Shown here piece after piece: positions 6,384 through 12,833 of a stretch of DNA of 15,601 bases (within the stretch, counting starts at the first letter, position 1; the number at the start of each line of letters is the position of its first letter). This DNA is from DASWTL01 sp036402155 (GTDB lineage: Bacteria; Bacteroidota; Bacteroidia; Sphingobacteriales; Sphingobacteriaceae): NCBI GenBank assembly GCA_036402155.1, contig DASWTL010000425.1, positions 1-15,601 of the forward strand. The letters are read 5' to 3'. The notes under the pieces are model-generated. The model had not been told where the DNA came from, did not search any database, and worked only from the letters and a program-made list of their open reading frames with translations. The translations under genes and the position numbers were made by a program.

Positions 6384-8489
6384 TTACGATATCTTTTCCC
6401 AGGAAATTCCACTATGTTTTTGCCTTAGAAATTCATTTAACAACATATTTTCCTGACTTAATAATTCCGGATCTTTTTCAAATATCTGAATTACACTCTC
6501 ACGGGCTTTCTGAAGAATTTCCTGATCATGAGCCAGGTCTGCTAATTTAAGGTCAAGCACGCCACTTTGCTGAGTACCGCCAAGATCTCCAGGCCCCCGT
6601 AGCTGTAAATCGATTTCTGATATTTCGAAACCATCATTTGTTTTTACCATGGTATCCAGCCGTAACCTGGCCTCCCTGGTAAGTTTGTTCCCTGACATTA
6701 ATATACAGTAAGATTGTTCAGCCCCGCGGCCTACACGGCCCCTTAACTGATGAAGCTGAGATAAACCAAACCGCTCTGCATTCTCGATGATCATTACACT
6801 GGCATTAGGCACATTAACACCTACTTCAATTACCGTTGTAGCAACCATGATCTGTGTTTCACCCTTAACAAAACGCTGCATCTCAAATTCCTTATCTGCT
6901 GGCGAAAGTTTACCATGGACAATACTGATCCGGTAATCAGGCAAAGGGAATTCCCTGGAAATAGCCTCAATACCAGCCTCCAAATGAAGCAGATCAAGTT
7001 TTTCACTCTCTTTAATAAGCGGATACACGATGTAGATCTGTCTTCCCTTACGGATCTCTTCTCTCATAAAGCCAAACATCCTTAAGCGCTGGCTTTCGTA
7101 TAAATGAAGGGTTTTTATCGGTTTCCTTCCGGCCGGGAGTTCATTAATTACTGAGACGTCCAGATCTCCATACAAAGTCATTGCAAGAGTTCTGGGTATT
7201 GGGGTTGCAGTCATAACCAGGATATGAGGTGGCACGGCGTTCTTTCTCCAGAGCTTCGCGCGCTGTTCAACACCAAACCGATGCTGCTCATCAATAACCA
7301 CCAAACCTAAATTTTTAAACTGTACTGCATCTTCAATCAGCGCATGAGTACCGATCAAAATCTGCATAGATCCTTCCTCCAATTGTTGATGAATTACCTT
7401 TCGCTTCTTTTTCGGAGTTGATCCTGTTAAAAGATCAACCGTTATAAAATCTTCTCCCAGTAAATGAATGATTGAGTGAAAATGCTGGCGTGCAAGTATT
7501 TCTGTTGGCGCCATGATGCAGGTTTGATAACCATTATCAATGGCTAAAAGCATGCTCATTAAAGCAACAACAGTTTTACCGCTTCCTACATCACCCTGCA
7601 GCAGTCTATTCATCTGGACGCCGCGCTGAGTATCTACCCGTATATCTTTCAATACCCGTTTCTGAGCACCTGTTAGCTCAAAAGGTAATTTATCATGATA
7701 GAATAAATTAAACTTTTCACCTACTTCAAAAAATATTGCCCCCTTAAACTTCTGATTATGTAAGAGCTTATTTTTTAAAATTTTTAATTGAATAAAAAAT
7801 AACTCTTCAAATTTAAGCCTATACCTCGCAGCATCCAGCGAATAAATATCAGCCGGAAAATGTATATCGGCTATTGCTGTTTTCCTGGCAATTAGCTTAT
7901 GTTTTAAGAGCACGTAATCCGGCAATGTTTCTTTTAAATCCCGGAGTGAAATTTCAATAAGTGTCCATACCAATCGCTGAATCCCCCTGGTATCTAAAAA
8001 GAACTGCTTCAGTTTTTCGGTAGAACTATATACCGGCTGTAAAGTTAGATTACCATATTTTCGTGCTTTTGGATCATATAACTCTAACTCAGGGTGAGCC
8101 ATCGACAACTTCCCGTTAAATTCATTAGGCTTTCCGAAAACTATAAATACCTGCCCGGGCTGAAGACTTTTATCAACCCAGGAAATTCCCTGAAACCAGA
8201 CGAGTTCAAGAGTTCCTGTATCATCCTTTAATACAACGCTTAACCGGCGTGACCTTTTTTCGCCTATAATGCCTTTTGAAATAACCCGGCCCATGGTTTG
8301 AACTAAAGGAAGATCACCATGAAGTTCGGAGATTTTATAAAATCTGGTCCTGTCTATATAACGGAATGGGAAATGCTGAAGCAGGTCATTATAAGTATGG
8401 ATGTTAAGCTCCTTCTTTAACACATCGGCTTTCTGAGGTCCAACTCCCTTTAAATATGCAATTGGAGTATTTAATATTCCGTCGGTCAA
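6384..8489 (-). CDS. recG: ATP-dependent DNA helicase RecG
   Basis: RecG remodels stalled replication forks and branches Holliday junctions. The 701-residue length is standard. The N-terminal wedge region opens with TPIAYLKGVGPQKADVL and LLQHFPFRYIDRT (36-48), with the OB-fold strands near 62-135. The helicase core has AQKRVLKDI (275-283), Walker A GDVGSGKT (299-306), MAPTEILARQH (326-336), DEQHRFG (400-406), MTATPIPRTLAM (426-437), ATTVIEVGVNVPNA (550-563) and QLRGRVGRG (581-589), then the RGPGDLGGTQQSG hook of the C-terminus. The start is TTG at 8489, since TAA lies two codons upstream and no in-frame ATG occurs before the conserved N-terminus. It begins 14 bases after the permease stop, so it is part of the ridA-permease-recG run. 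Catalytic motifs are complete. Confidence 0.97.
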   Translation of the reverse strand: MTDGILNTPIAYLKGVGPQKADVLKKELNIHTYNDLLQHFPFRYIDRTRFYKISELHGDLPLVQTMGRVISKGIIGEKRSRRLSVVLKDDTGTLELVWFQGISWVDKSLQPGQVFIVFGKPNEFNGKLSMAHPELELYDPKARKYGNLTLQPVYSSTEKLKQFFLDTRGIQRLVWTLIEISLRDLKETLPDYVLLKHKLIARKTAIADIHFPADIYSLDAARYRLKFEELFFIQLKILKNKLLHNQKFKGAIFFEVGEKFNLFYHDKLPFELTGAQKRVLKDIRVDTQRGVQMNRLLQGDVGSGKTVVALMSMLLAIDNGYQTCIMAPTEILARQHFHSIIHLLGEDFITVDLLTGSTPKKKRKVIHQQLEEGSMQILIGTHALIEDAVQFKNLGLVVIDEQHRFGVEQRAKLWRKNAVPPHILVMTATPIPRTLAMTLYGDLDVSVINELPAGRKPIKTLHLYESQRLRMFGFMREEIRKGRQIYIVYPLIKESEKLDLLHLEAGIEAISREFPLPDYRISIVHGKLSPADKEFEMQRFVKGETQIMVATTVIEVGVNVPNASVMIIENAERFGLSQLHQLRGRVGRGAEQSYCILMSGNKLTREARLRLDTMVKTNDGFEISEIDLQLRGPGDLGGTQQSGVLDLKLADLAHDQEILQKARESVIQIFEKDPELLSQENMLLNEFLRQKHSGISWEKIS

Positions 8490-8503
8490 TGTTTAATGAA
8501 TTA

Positions 8504-9421
8504 CTATGCCTGAACCTGATCTGAACTTTTATTAAAAAATTCTTTAATAAAAGCTAAGTTAAAAACAATAACTGCTACAAGCAGTAACGAGTAGGCAAAA
8601 AGCTGCAGACTGCCAACCCTCTCACCAAAATAAAAAAATGCTACAGCAAATGAAATTATAGGGTTTATATAGATTATAATGCCTGAAGTTGATGAAGATA
8701 TCCCAATCAAAGAATACATACTTAAAAATAACGGAACAATGGTAAAAACAACCGCAATTACTAATATATTCAACCAGAAGTATGCCTGGTGAGGGATTCC
8801 ATTGAACTGATAAATAAACAATGGCAGCATCAATATAGTAGCTATAGCCAGTTGCACGGAGAGCATATTAAATTTATCTATATGCCTGATGACCCGCTGA
8901 ATGATCAAATGAAATGCATAAAACGATGCTATAAATACCGACCACATCACTTCAAAAGCAGAGCCCTTAGCTAATATCAAGATGCTGATGAAGGCGATAC
9001 CAATTGCCAGAATCTTCACCTTTGATAGTTGTTCTTTTAAAATAAGAAATCCGCTTAAAGCAGTAATAAGCGGACAAATCATATAAGCAAATGCCGCAGA
9101 TTTAAGGCTTACACTATTAACTGCATATATAAATGAAAACCAGTTGCCGGTTATTAAAATTCCGCCAACTACAGTGAGTACAAGCAGCTGATTACGTTGT
9201 TTACCTGATTGAGCACGTATATAATCAATATCTGACCTTACTTTTTGCCTTCTTAAAAGCAGCGTAATTATCCAGGTTATTATAAAAGAGGTAATTATTC
9301 GGTAGTACAGAATTTGCTCAGCCGAAAACTCCCTGAGGTTTCTCAAAGGGATAAACACAAATCCCCAGATTACGGCCGAACTAATGGCAGCAATGAAATA
9401 CTTTACCCGGCCTGATTTCAA
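8504..9421 (-). CDS. EamA/DMT-superfamily permease, RarD-like
   Basis: A 305-residue integral membrane protein with about ten hydrophobic helices arranged as two EamA repeats. The pattern ITGNWFSFIYAVN (94-106) followed by AFAYMICPLITALSGFLILKE (111-130) is the mark of the RarD-like branch of the drug/metabolite transporter superfamily; the substrate is unknown. No ATG is available before about residue 114, and TTG at 9421, three bases after the ridA stop, is the only start that keeps the first helix; the frame is closed upstream by the ridA TAG itself (GAATAGTCATTG). Tight packing suggests translational coupling with ridA and recG. Family assignment is good, function open. Confidence 0.85.
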   Translation of the reverse strand: MKSGRVKYFIAAISSAVIWGFVFIPLRNLREFSAEQILYYRIITSFIITWIITLLLRRQKVRSDIDYIRAQSGKQRNQLLVLTVVGGILITGNWFSFIYAVNSVSLKSAAFAYMICPLITALSGFLILKEQLSKVKILAIGIAFISILILAKGSAFEVMWSVFIASFYAFHLIIQRVIRHIDKFNMLSVQLAIATILMLPLFIYQFNGIPHQAYFWLNILVIAVVFTIVPLFLSMYSLIGISSSTSGIIIYINPIISFAVAFFYFGERVGSLQLFAYSLLLVAVIVFNLAFIKEFFNKSSDQVQA

Positions 9422-9424
9422 TGA

Positions 9425-9805
9425 CTATTCTTTATATGCAATGGCAGAGATCTCAACACTTACACCTTTTGGCAGTCCGGCGACTGCCACAGTTTCACGT
9501 GCAGGAAAAGTGGAGGTAAAATAAGACCCGTAAACATCATTCACTTTTGGGAATAATGCCATATCTGTTAAAAAAATAGTCGTTTTTACAACGTGTTCGA
9601 AATCATATCCTGCCCTTTCTAAAATCGCTTTCAGGTTTTGCATAACTTGATTGGTCTCTACTGTTATATCATCAATCATCAGTGCATCTGTAACTGGATC
9701 AATGGCTATCTGGCCCGATATAAATAACATATTCCCTGTCTGAACCCCCTGACTATAAGGGCCTATTGGAGCGGGAGCTTGCGGAGTGTCAATGATGTTT
9801 TTCAT
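9425..9805 (-). CDS. ridA: RidA-family reactive intermediate/imine deaminase
   Basis: RidA hydrolyses reactive enamine/imine intermediates released by PLP enzymes such as threonine dehydratase, preventing damage to other PLP enzymes; it is a cytoplasmic homotrimer. The 126-residue length is typical. Seen here are APIGPYSQGV (12-21, with Tyr17), LFISGQIAIDP (27-37), NLKAILERAGYDFEHVVKTT (58-76 region), and FPARETVAVAGLPKGVSVEISAIA (100-123) with the key Arg103 that binds the substrate carboxylate and Glu118. All active-site residues of the canonical RidA subgroup are present. The ATG at 9805 matches known N-termini. It heads a compact run with the RarD-like permease (3-base gap) and recG; a weak -7-like TACATCTG lies on this strand at 9850-9843. 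Confidence 0.94.
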   Translation of the reverse strand: MKNIIDTPQAPAPIGPYSQGVQTGNMLFISGQIAIDPVTDALMIDDITVETNQVMQNLKAILERAGYDFEHVVKTTIFLTDMALFPKVNDVYGSYFTSTFPARETVAVAGLPKGVSVEISAIAYKE

Positions 9806-9904
9806 AAACGAATTGTTTGGTGAAATGAAATTATGAAATACACAGATGTATGAAATATTGTTCTTAATCTAAAGATGATAAGTAAAAAGCACTTTATATG
9901 CCAA

Positions 9905-10048
9905 TCACTTATCAAGAATAAACCACTCAATCAACTTATAAATAAACCCGGCAATAAAAAGAGTGATTGCCAGGGCATTAATAAAATGCATTACCTTCAA
10001 ATTAAAACTCTTAGGCCGGTCCGGGTCATTCTTTCTAAAGAAATACAT
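9905..10048 (-). CDS. 47-residue single-helix membrane protein, conserved-type hypothetical
   Basis: This short gene reads on the minus strand from ATG at 10048 to TGA at 9905. The product starts MYFFRKNDPDRPKSFNLKVM, a polar, proline- and charge-rich head, followed by one hydrophobic helix (about 21-43, with ITLFIAGFIYKLIEWF) and a short charged tail. This layout resembles a family of tiny Bacteroidota membrane proteins that share a MYFFRKxDPxRPxxFNLxxMH-like start, possibly the one called DUF6728; that name is from memory and unchecked. Function is unknown. An in-frame TAA lies four codons upstream of the ATG, so the start is fixed. No Shine-Dalgarno site exists; a perfect TAATTTTG element ends four bases before the ATG. 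It lies between the porin gene's terminator and ridA, whose ATG is 99 bases further on. Confidence 0.78.
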   Translation of the reverse strand: MYFFRKNDPDRPKSFNLKVMHFINALAITLFIAGFIYKLIEWFILDK

Positions 10049-10052
10049 ACTG

Positions 10053-10060
10053 CAAAATTA
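10053..10060 (-). promoter_or_regulatory. -7 promoter element of the 47-residue gene, leaderless geometry
   Basis: On the minus strand TAATTTTG is a perfect TAnnTTTG and is followed by CAGT and then the ATG. With the usual distance from this element, transcription would start at or next to the A of the start codon, giving a leaderless mRNA. No TTG is found at -33, since that position lies inside the terminator hairpin, so the assignment is provisional. Confidence 0.45.
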
Positions 10061-10062
10061 AT

Positions 10063-10098
10063 AAAAAAAAGAGCCCCGAGATTATCGGGGCTCTTTTT
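10063..10098 (-). terminator. Bidirectional intrinsic terminator after the OmpA-family gene
   Basis: A perfect stem GAGCCCCGA/TCGGGGCTC (10071-10079 with 10085-10093) with loop GATTA is extended on both sides by A/T pairs, with eight A on the left (10063-10070, the T-tail for minus-strand transcription) and five T on the right (10094-10098). It lies 24 bases past the stop of the porin gene, which is its main client. It could also stop plus-strand transcripts. Confidence 0.92.
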
Positions 10099-10121
10099 AA
10101 TATATGCTTAATTACAATATA

Positions 10122-11432
10122 TTATCTGATTTCAACACGACGGTTCTGAGAACGACCTGCTTCAGTCGCATTAGAAGCAATTGGTTGTCTTTCACCGTAA
10201 GCTTGAGTTGTGATTCTGCTGGAAGCAATACCTGAATTTACAAGGTAAGTTTTTACAGAATTAGCTCTGTCTCTTGACAAGTTCATGTTATACTCATCTG
10301 TTCCTTCTGAAGAAGCGTGTCCGCCTAAAGTAATTGACATTCCAGAGTTAGCTCTCATGTCAGCTGATACTTTATCAAGAACAGGATAAGCTGAAGTTCT
10401 AAGTACTGAAGAGTCAAATTCAAATTGAATGTTCTCATAAGCACCTACCGCAGCTGCAACACCTTCAGGGTGAACAATTGGGCAACCAGCTCCATCAACC
10501 GCAGTACCTGCAGGTGTACCAGGGCATTTGTCTAACTTGTCAGCAACACCGTCACCATCGCTATCTTTTAACAGATCCTGGCTTTCAAGTGCAGAAACAC
10601 GAGTTTTTAAAGCATCAACTTCCTGACGTAATGTAGGATCTTTTAATTCATCATACATTAAAGCAACAGGGTTAACCCAGTCAAGATTTGGTTTAGCAGA
10701 AGAACCTAAAGAGAACTCAATACCAGCGTAGCTGTAAGAGAACTTATCTTTTGAAGGTGCTTTAGCATAAGTTCCGTCAAGATTATCTCCATCTACAAAG
10801 TACATGTTATGACCTAAGTCAAAGTTCATACGATCAGATAATTTGAATTTAACTCCAACACCAACAGGAAACATTTGCTGATGCACATAATCTGTAGCAT
10901 CACGTCTTTTACCTACAGGGCCGATGGCTTTTCCTTTCCAATCAAAATTAGGATTAGTTCCGGATGGAGCAAATGCTGTATGGCCGTAACCAGCTTTTAC
11001 AAGGAAATTAACGTTATTCTCACGACGTAGAAAATCTACAGTAGCTACGTTTACTACACCCATAATGGTTGCATTGTAACCCATCTCGGTGTTAAAAGTA
11101 GCATAAGAACCACCTAAGCGTTCGTTGCTTCCTGAAAGCTCTCCTCTGAAGGCAGCTAACTCGATTCCGAAAGAATGAGCAACTTGCTTGCGTAGTGTTA
11201 ATCCATAACCTAATTCAGGATCCCAGTTTGTAAAGTCATTGGTACCTCCGGTGAAAACTACTGGTGCCAATACACCTGCGTTAATACCTAATGACCATGT
11301 TCTGTACTGACCTCGCCCACCAAATACTTTGGCAGAAGAGCTAGTTGTAGCAGCATCCTGAGCTAAGGCCGAAAAGCCTATCACTGACATCAGGGAGCAT
11401 GCAGCAACTTTCTTAATTGTAGAATAATTCAT
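10122..11432 (-). CDS. OmpA-family outer-membrane protein with N-terminal barrel and TSP3 linker
   Basis: A 436-residue exported protein that should span the outer membrane and tether it to peptidoglycan. It begins with a signal peptide (KK at 7-8, hydrophobic core to about 22, likely cut after ALA at 22-24 or close by). Residues 45-245 are rich in alternating strands and aromatic ends, as in a small beta-barrel. A short coiled segment (DALKTRVSALESQ, 273-285) leads to a TSP3-type calcium-binding motif KDSDGDGVADKLDKCPGTP (289-307), then to the OmpA C-terminal domain (about 332-436) with FEFDSSVLR, GGHASSEGTDEYN and LSRDRANSV. Arg389 corresponds to the peptidoglycan-contacting Arg286 of E. 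coli OmpA, but Asp271 is replaced by Ser374. A very good promoter and a strong terminator frame it, fitting an abundant monocistronic porin-like protein. Confidence 0.93.
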   Translation of the reverse strand: MNYSTIKKVAACSLMSVIGFSALAQDAATTSSSAKVFGGRGQYRTWSLGINAGVLAPVVFTGGTNDFTNWDPELGYGLTLRKQVAHSFGIELAAFRGELSGSNERLGGSYATFNTEMGYNATIMGVVNVATVDFLRRENNVNFLVKAGYGHTAFAPSGTNPNFDWKGKAIGPVGKRRDATDYVHQQMFPVGVGVKFKLSDRMNFDLGHNMYFVDGDNLDGTYAKAPSKDKFSYSYAGIEFSLGSSAKPNLDWVNPVALMYDELKDPTLRQEVDALKTRVSALESQDLLKDSDGDGVADKLDKCPGTPAGTAVDGAGCPIVHPEGVAAAVGAYENIQFEFDSSVLRTSAYPVLDKVSADMRANSGMSITLGGHASSEGTDEYNMNLSRDRANSVKTYLVNSGIASSRITTQAYGERQPIASNATEAGRSQNRRVEIR

Positions 11433-11761
11433 ACTTTGTTTTTTTTAAAGGTTAAACAATTTGTAACTGTGTAATTATTTGCAAAAATAATTATAAGTTT
11501 GATATCGTCAACAGTCAAATACTGTTCCAATATCTGTACTCAAAACATTTCTTTTCGTTTAAAGTTTTTAAAAGTTAAAAAAACACTAACGATTAATTAC
11601 ATTACCCATGAGAATAATACTTATCTGCATGGAATTACATATTTTGTTTAAAGATAAATAAATAATTGCAAATAAATTAGATATCTTAAGATTATAGCAA
11701 AAAGATTATTTTTAACACTTTTTTTTCCATAATCCATCTTTAAAGACAGTAAGTCTGGTTT
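11433..11761. other. 329-base AT-rich intergenic region between meaB and the OmpA-family gene
   Basis: Apart from the promoter at 11482-11511, this stretch holds no coding region that can be supported. It is strongly AT-rich, with A- and T-tracts (for example 11440-11446, 11720-11727) and two short perfect palindromes, ATCTTAAGAT (11683-11692) and TCTTTAAAGA (11737-11746), neither followed by a T-run in the right direction. No terminator for meaB could be identified. The DNA upstream of the promoter may act as an AT-rich activating element; that is a guess. Confidence 0.5.
11482..11511 (-). promoter_or_regulatory. Promoter of the OmpA-family gene
   Basis: On the minus strand TTG (11511-11509, in the context GTTGACG) is followed after exactly 19 bases by TATTTTTG (11489-11482). 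This is a full match to the Bacteroidota sigma-ABfr-type consensus TTTG/TTG-N19-TAnnTTTG. Transcription would begin a few bases further on, giving a leader of about 45 bases before the ATG at 11432. Confidence 0.75.
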
Positions 11762-12685
11762 TTAAGACACTTTTTTATCAATATTGTTTTCTTTTCCTGA
11801 CATCCACTGCTCCGAAAAGTGGTATAAATTAAAATCCGGACTTTCAATTGCCTTCTTAATATCTTTTTTTAGCGCTTCTTTATTATATAATTTCATTTTG
11901 CGAGCCTGAATAGTTTGCCATGCCTTTTCCGTAAGTAAACTGATATTCTTTTCCGGCTTGGCAGATTGAACCACACTAAACTTATTATATAATTCGTCTA
12001 TCCCTACAGACGTGGTAGCTATTGTTTTTATAACCGGAATTTTTGTTTGGCTCTGGTTCAGCAACTTAGTAAGACTATTGGCAAATGTATCAGCTCCTTC
12101 TCTGTCTGACTTATTCACCACAAAAATATCTGCAATCTCCATCAGGCCGGATTTTATGTGCTGAACCTCATCTCCGGCTTCCGGTATCAGTACCACAATG
12201 GTTATATCAGCCAGCCCCGCTATCTCTATCTCTGATTGGCCAACGCCTACTGTTTCTACAAGTACGTAATCAAACCCTGCTGACCTTAAGACATCCACCA
12301 TTTCAAAAGTTTTTGCAGATAGCCCGCCCAGTGAACCACGTGTGGCAATAGAACGGATAAAAACATTCGAATGAGTAGATTGGTCGGACATGCGGATGCG
12401 GTCGCCCAGCAGAGAGCCTGAAGTAAAAGGAGAGGTAGGATCAATTACCAGAATACCCACTCGTTTCTTCTCATTTGTAATACGGTTTACCAGTGAGTTG
12501 ATCAATGTGCTTTTACCGGCGCCCGGCGGACCGGTGATTCCTATAACAGGAATGGCAAGGTCTATTTTCAGGTTTTTCATCAACTGCTCCGAACCTTCCA
12601 GATCATTCTCTATTCTGGTAAGAGTCCTGGCCAGCAATTTATAATCACCATTTTTAACCAGCTCTTTTAGTGTTGAATCTGCCAT
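11762..12685 (-). CDS. meaB: MeaB/ArgK-type G3E P-loop GTPase, methylmalonyl-CoA mutase chaperone
   Basis: MeaB (MMAA in humans) binds methylmalonyl-CoA mutase and uses GTP hydrolysis to gate loading of adenosylcobalamin and to protect the enzyme from inactivation. At 307 residues it fits the family. Motifs are Walker A GITGPPGAGKSTLIN (49-63), the conserved DPTSPFTSGSLLGDRIRM (82-99), ATRGSLGGLS (114-123), the Walker B/G3-region ETVGVGQSE (144-152) and the guanine-specificity NKSD (191-194). A short helical N-terminus and a C-terminal dimerisation tail (about 250-295) are present. The ATG at 12685 suits the family. No mutase or B12 gene is in the window, so its partner is elsewhere. A TATATTTG -7 element lies 25 bases upstream. 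It is divergent from the glycosyltransferase locus. Confidence 0.94.
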   Translation of the reverse strand: MADSTLKELVKNGDYKLLARTLTRIENDLEGSEQLMKNLKIDLAIPVIGITGPPGAGKSTLINSLVNRITNEKKRVGILVIDPTSPFTSGSLLGDRIRMSDQSTHSNVFIRSIATRGSLGGLSAKTFEMVDVLRSAGFDYVLVETVGVGQSEIEIAGLADITIVVLIPEAGDEVQHIKSGLMEIADIFVVNKSDREGADTFANSLTKLLNQSQTKIPVIKTIATTSVGIDELYNKFSVVQSAKPEKNISLLTEKAWQTIQARKMKLYNKEALKKDIKKAIESPDFNLYHFSEQWMSGKENNIDKKVS

Positions 12686-12710
12686 TTATTGTTGCAACAT
12701 TGGGTTGTGG

Positions 12711-12718
12711 CAAATATA
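12711..12718 (-). promoter_or_regulatory. -7 promoter element of meaB
   Basis: On the minus strand TATATTTG is a perfect TAnnTTTG located 25 bases before the meaB ATG. A TTTG at 12746-12743 lies 24 bases upstream of it, longer than the usual 19-21, so the -33 assignment is doubtful. Confidence 0.5.
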
Positions 12719-12734
12719 GTAGTAATACTTTTCT

Positions 12735-12742
12735 TAACTTTG
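12735..12742 (+). promoter_or_regulatory. -7 promoter element for the glycosyltransferase locus
   Basis: TAACTTTG, followed by CAAAC, is a perfect TAnnTTTG on the plus strand, in the gap divergent from meaB. It would start a transcript near 12746, about 88 bases before the first glycosyltransferase ATG. The nearest upstream GTTG (12704-12707) is 27 bases away, farther than the norm. Confidence 0.5.
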
Positions 12743-12750
12743 CAAACTTT

Positions 12751-12786
12751 ATGAAGCGCTTTTTACTACATCATAATTATCACTGA
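12751..12786 (+). other. Possible micro-ORF in the leader of the glycan locus
   Basis: An ATG eight bases after the -7 element opens an 11-codon frame reading MKRFLLHHNYH and ending in TGA at 12784-12786. Three of its last five residues are histidine. Its stop codon is the first part of an imperfect hairpin. The frame is too short to be supported by coding statistics and may be chance; it is listed because of its position right at the predicted transcript start. Confidence 0.2.
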
Positions 12787-12806
12787 TGAAACATGTTGTT
12801 TAATCA
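12784..12806 (+). repeat. Imperfect hairpin in the glycan-locus leader
   Basis: TGAT-G-AAACA (12784-12793) pairs with TGTTT-A-ATCA (12797-12806) around a TGT loop, with a single G/A mismatch. The DNA form is equally an imperfect inverted repeat that a dimeric regulator could bind. No T-run follows, so it is not an intrinsic terminator. It lies 27 bases before the first glycosyltransferase ATG. Confidence 0.35.
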
Positions 12807-12833
12807 CAAGCGGAATGAAAATCTAATCGCATC

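Noticed and set aside
9875..10111. 78-residue plus-strand frame opposite the small membrane-protein gene
   Set aside because: The composition (Lys/Asn/Ile-rich, no domain) is that of an antisense shadow, it runs through the terminator hairpin, and the minus strand holds the convincing protein.
11609..11662. 17-codon plus-strand frame in the meaB-porin gap
   Set aside because: No promoter or conserved pattern was seen; such frames are expected by chance in AT-rich DNA.
11737..11746. Palindrome TCTTTAAAGA after meaB, considered as a terminator
   Set aside because: The stem is AT-only with no loop and is not followed by a T-run on the minus strand.
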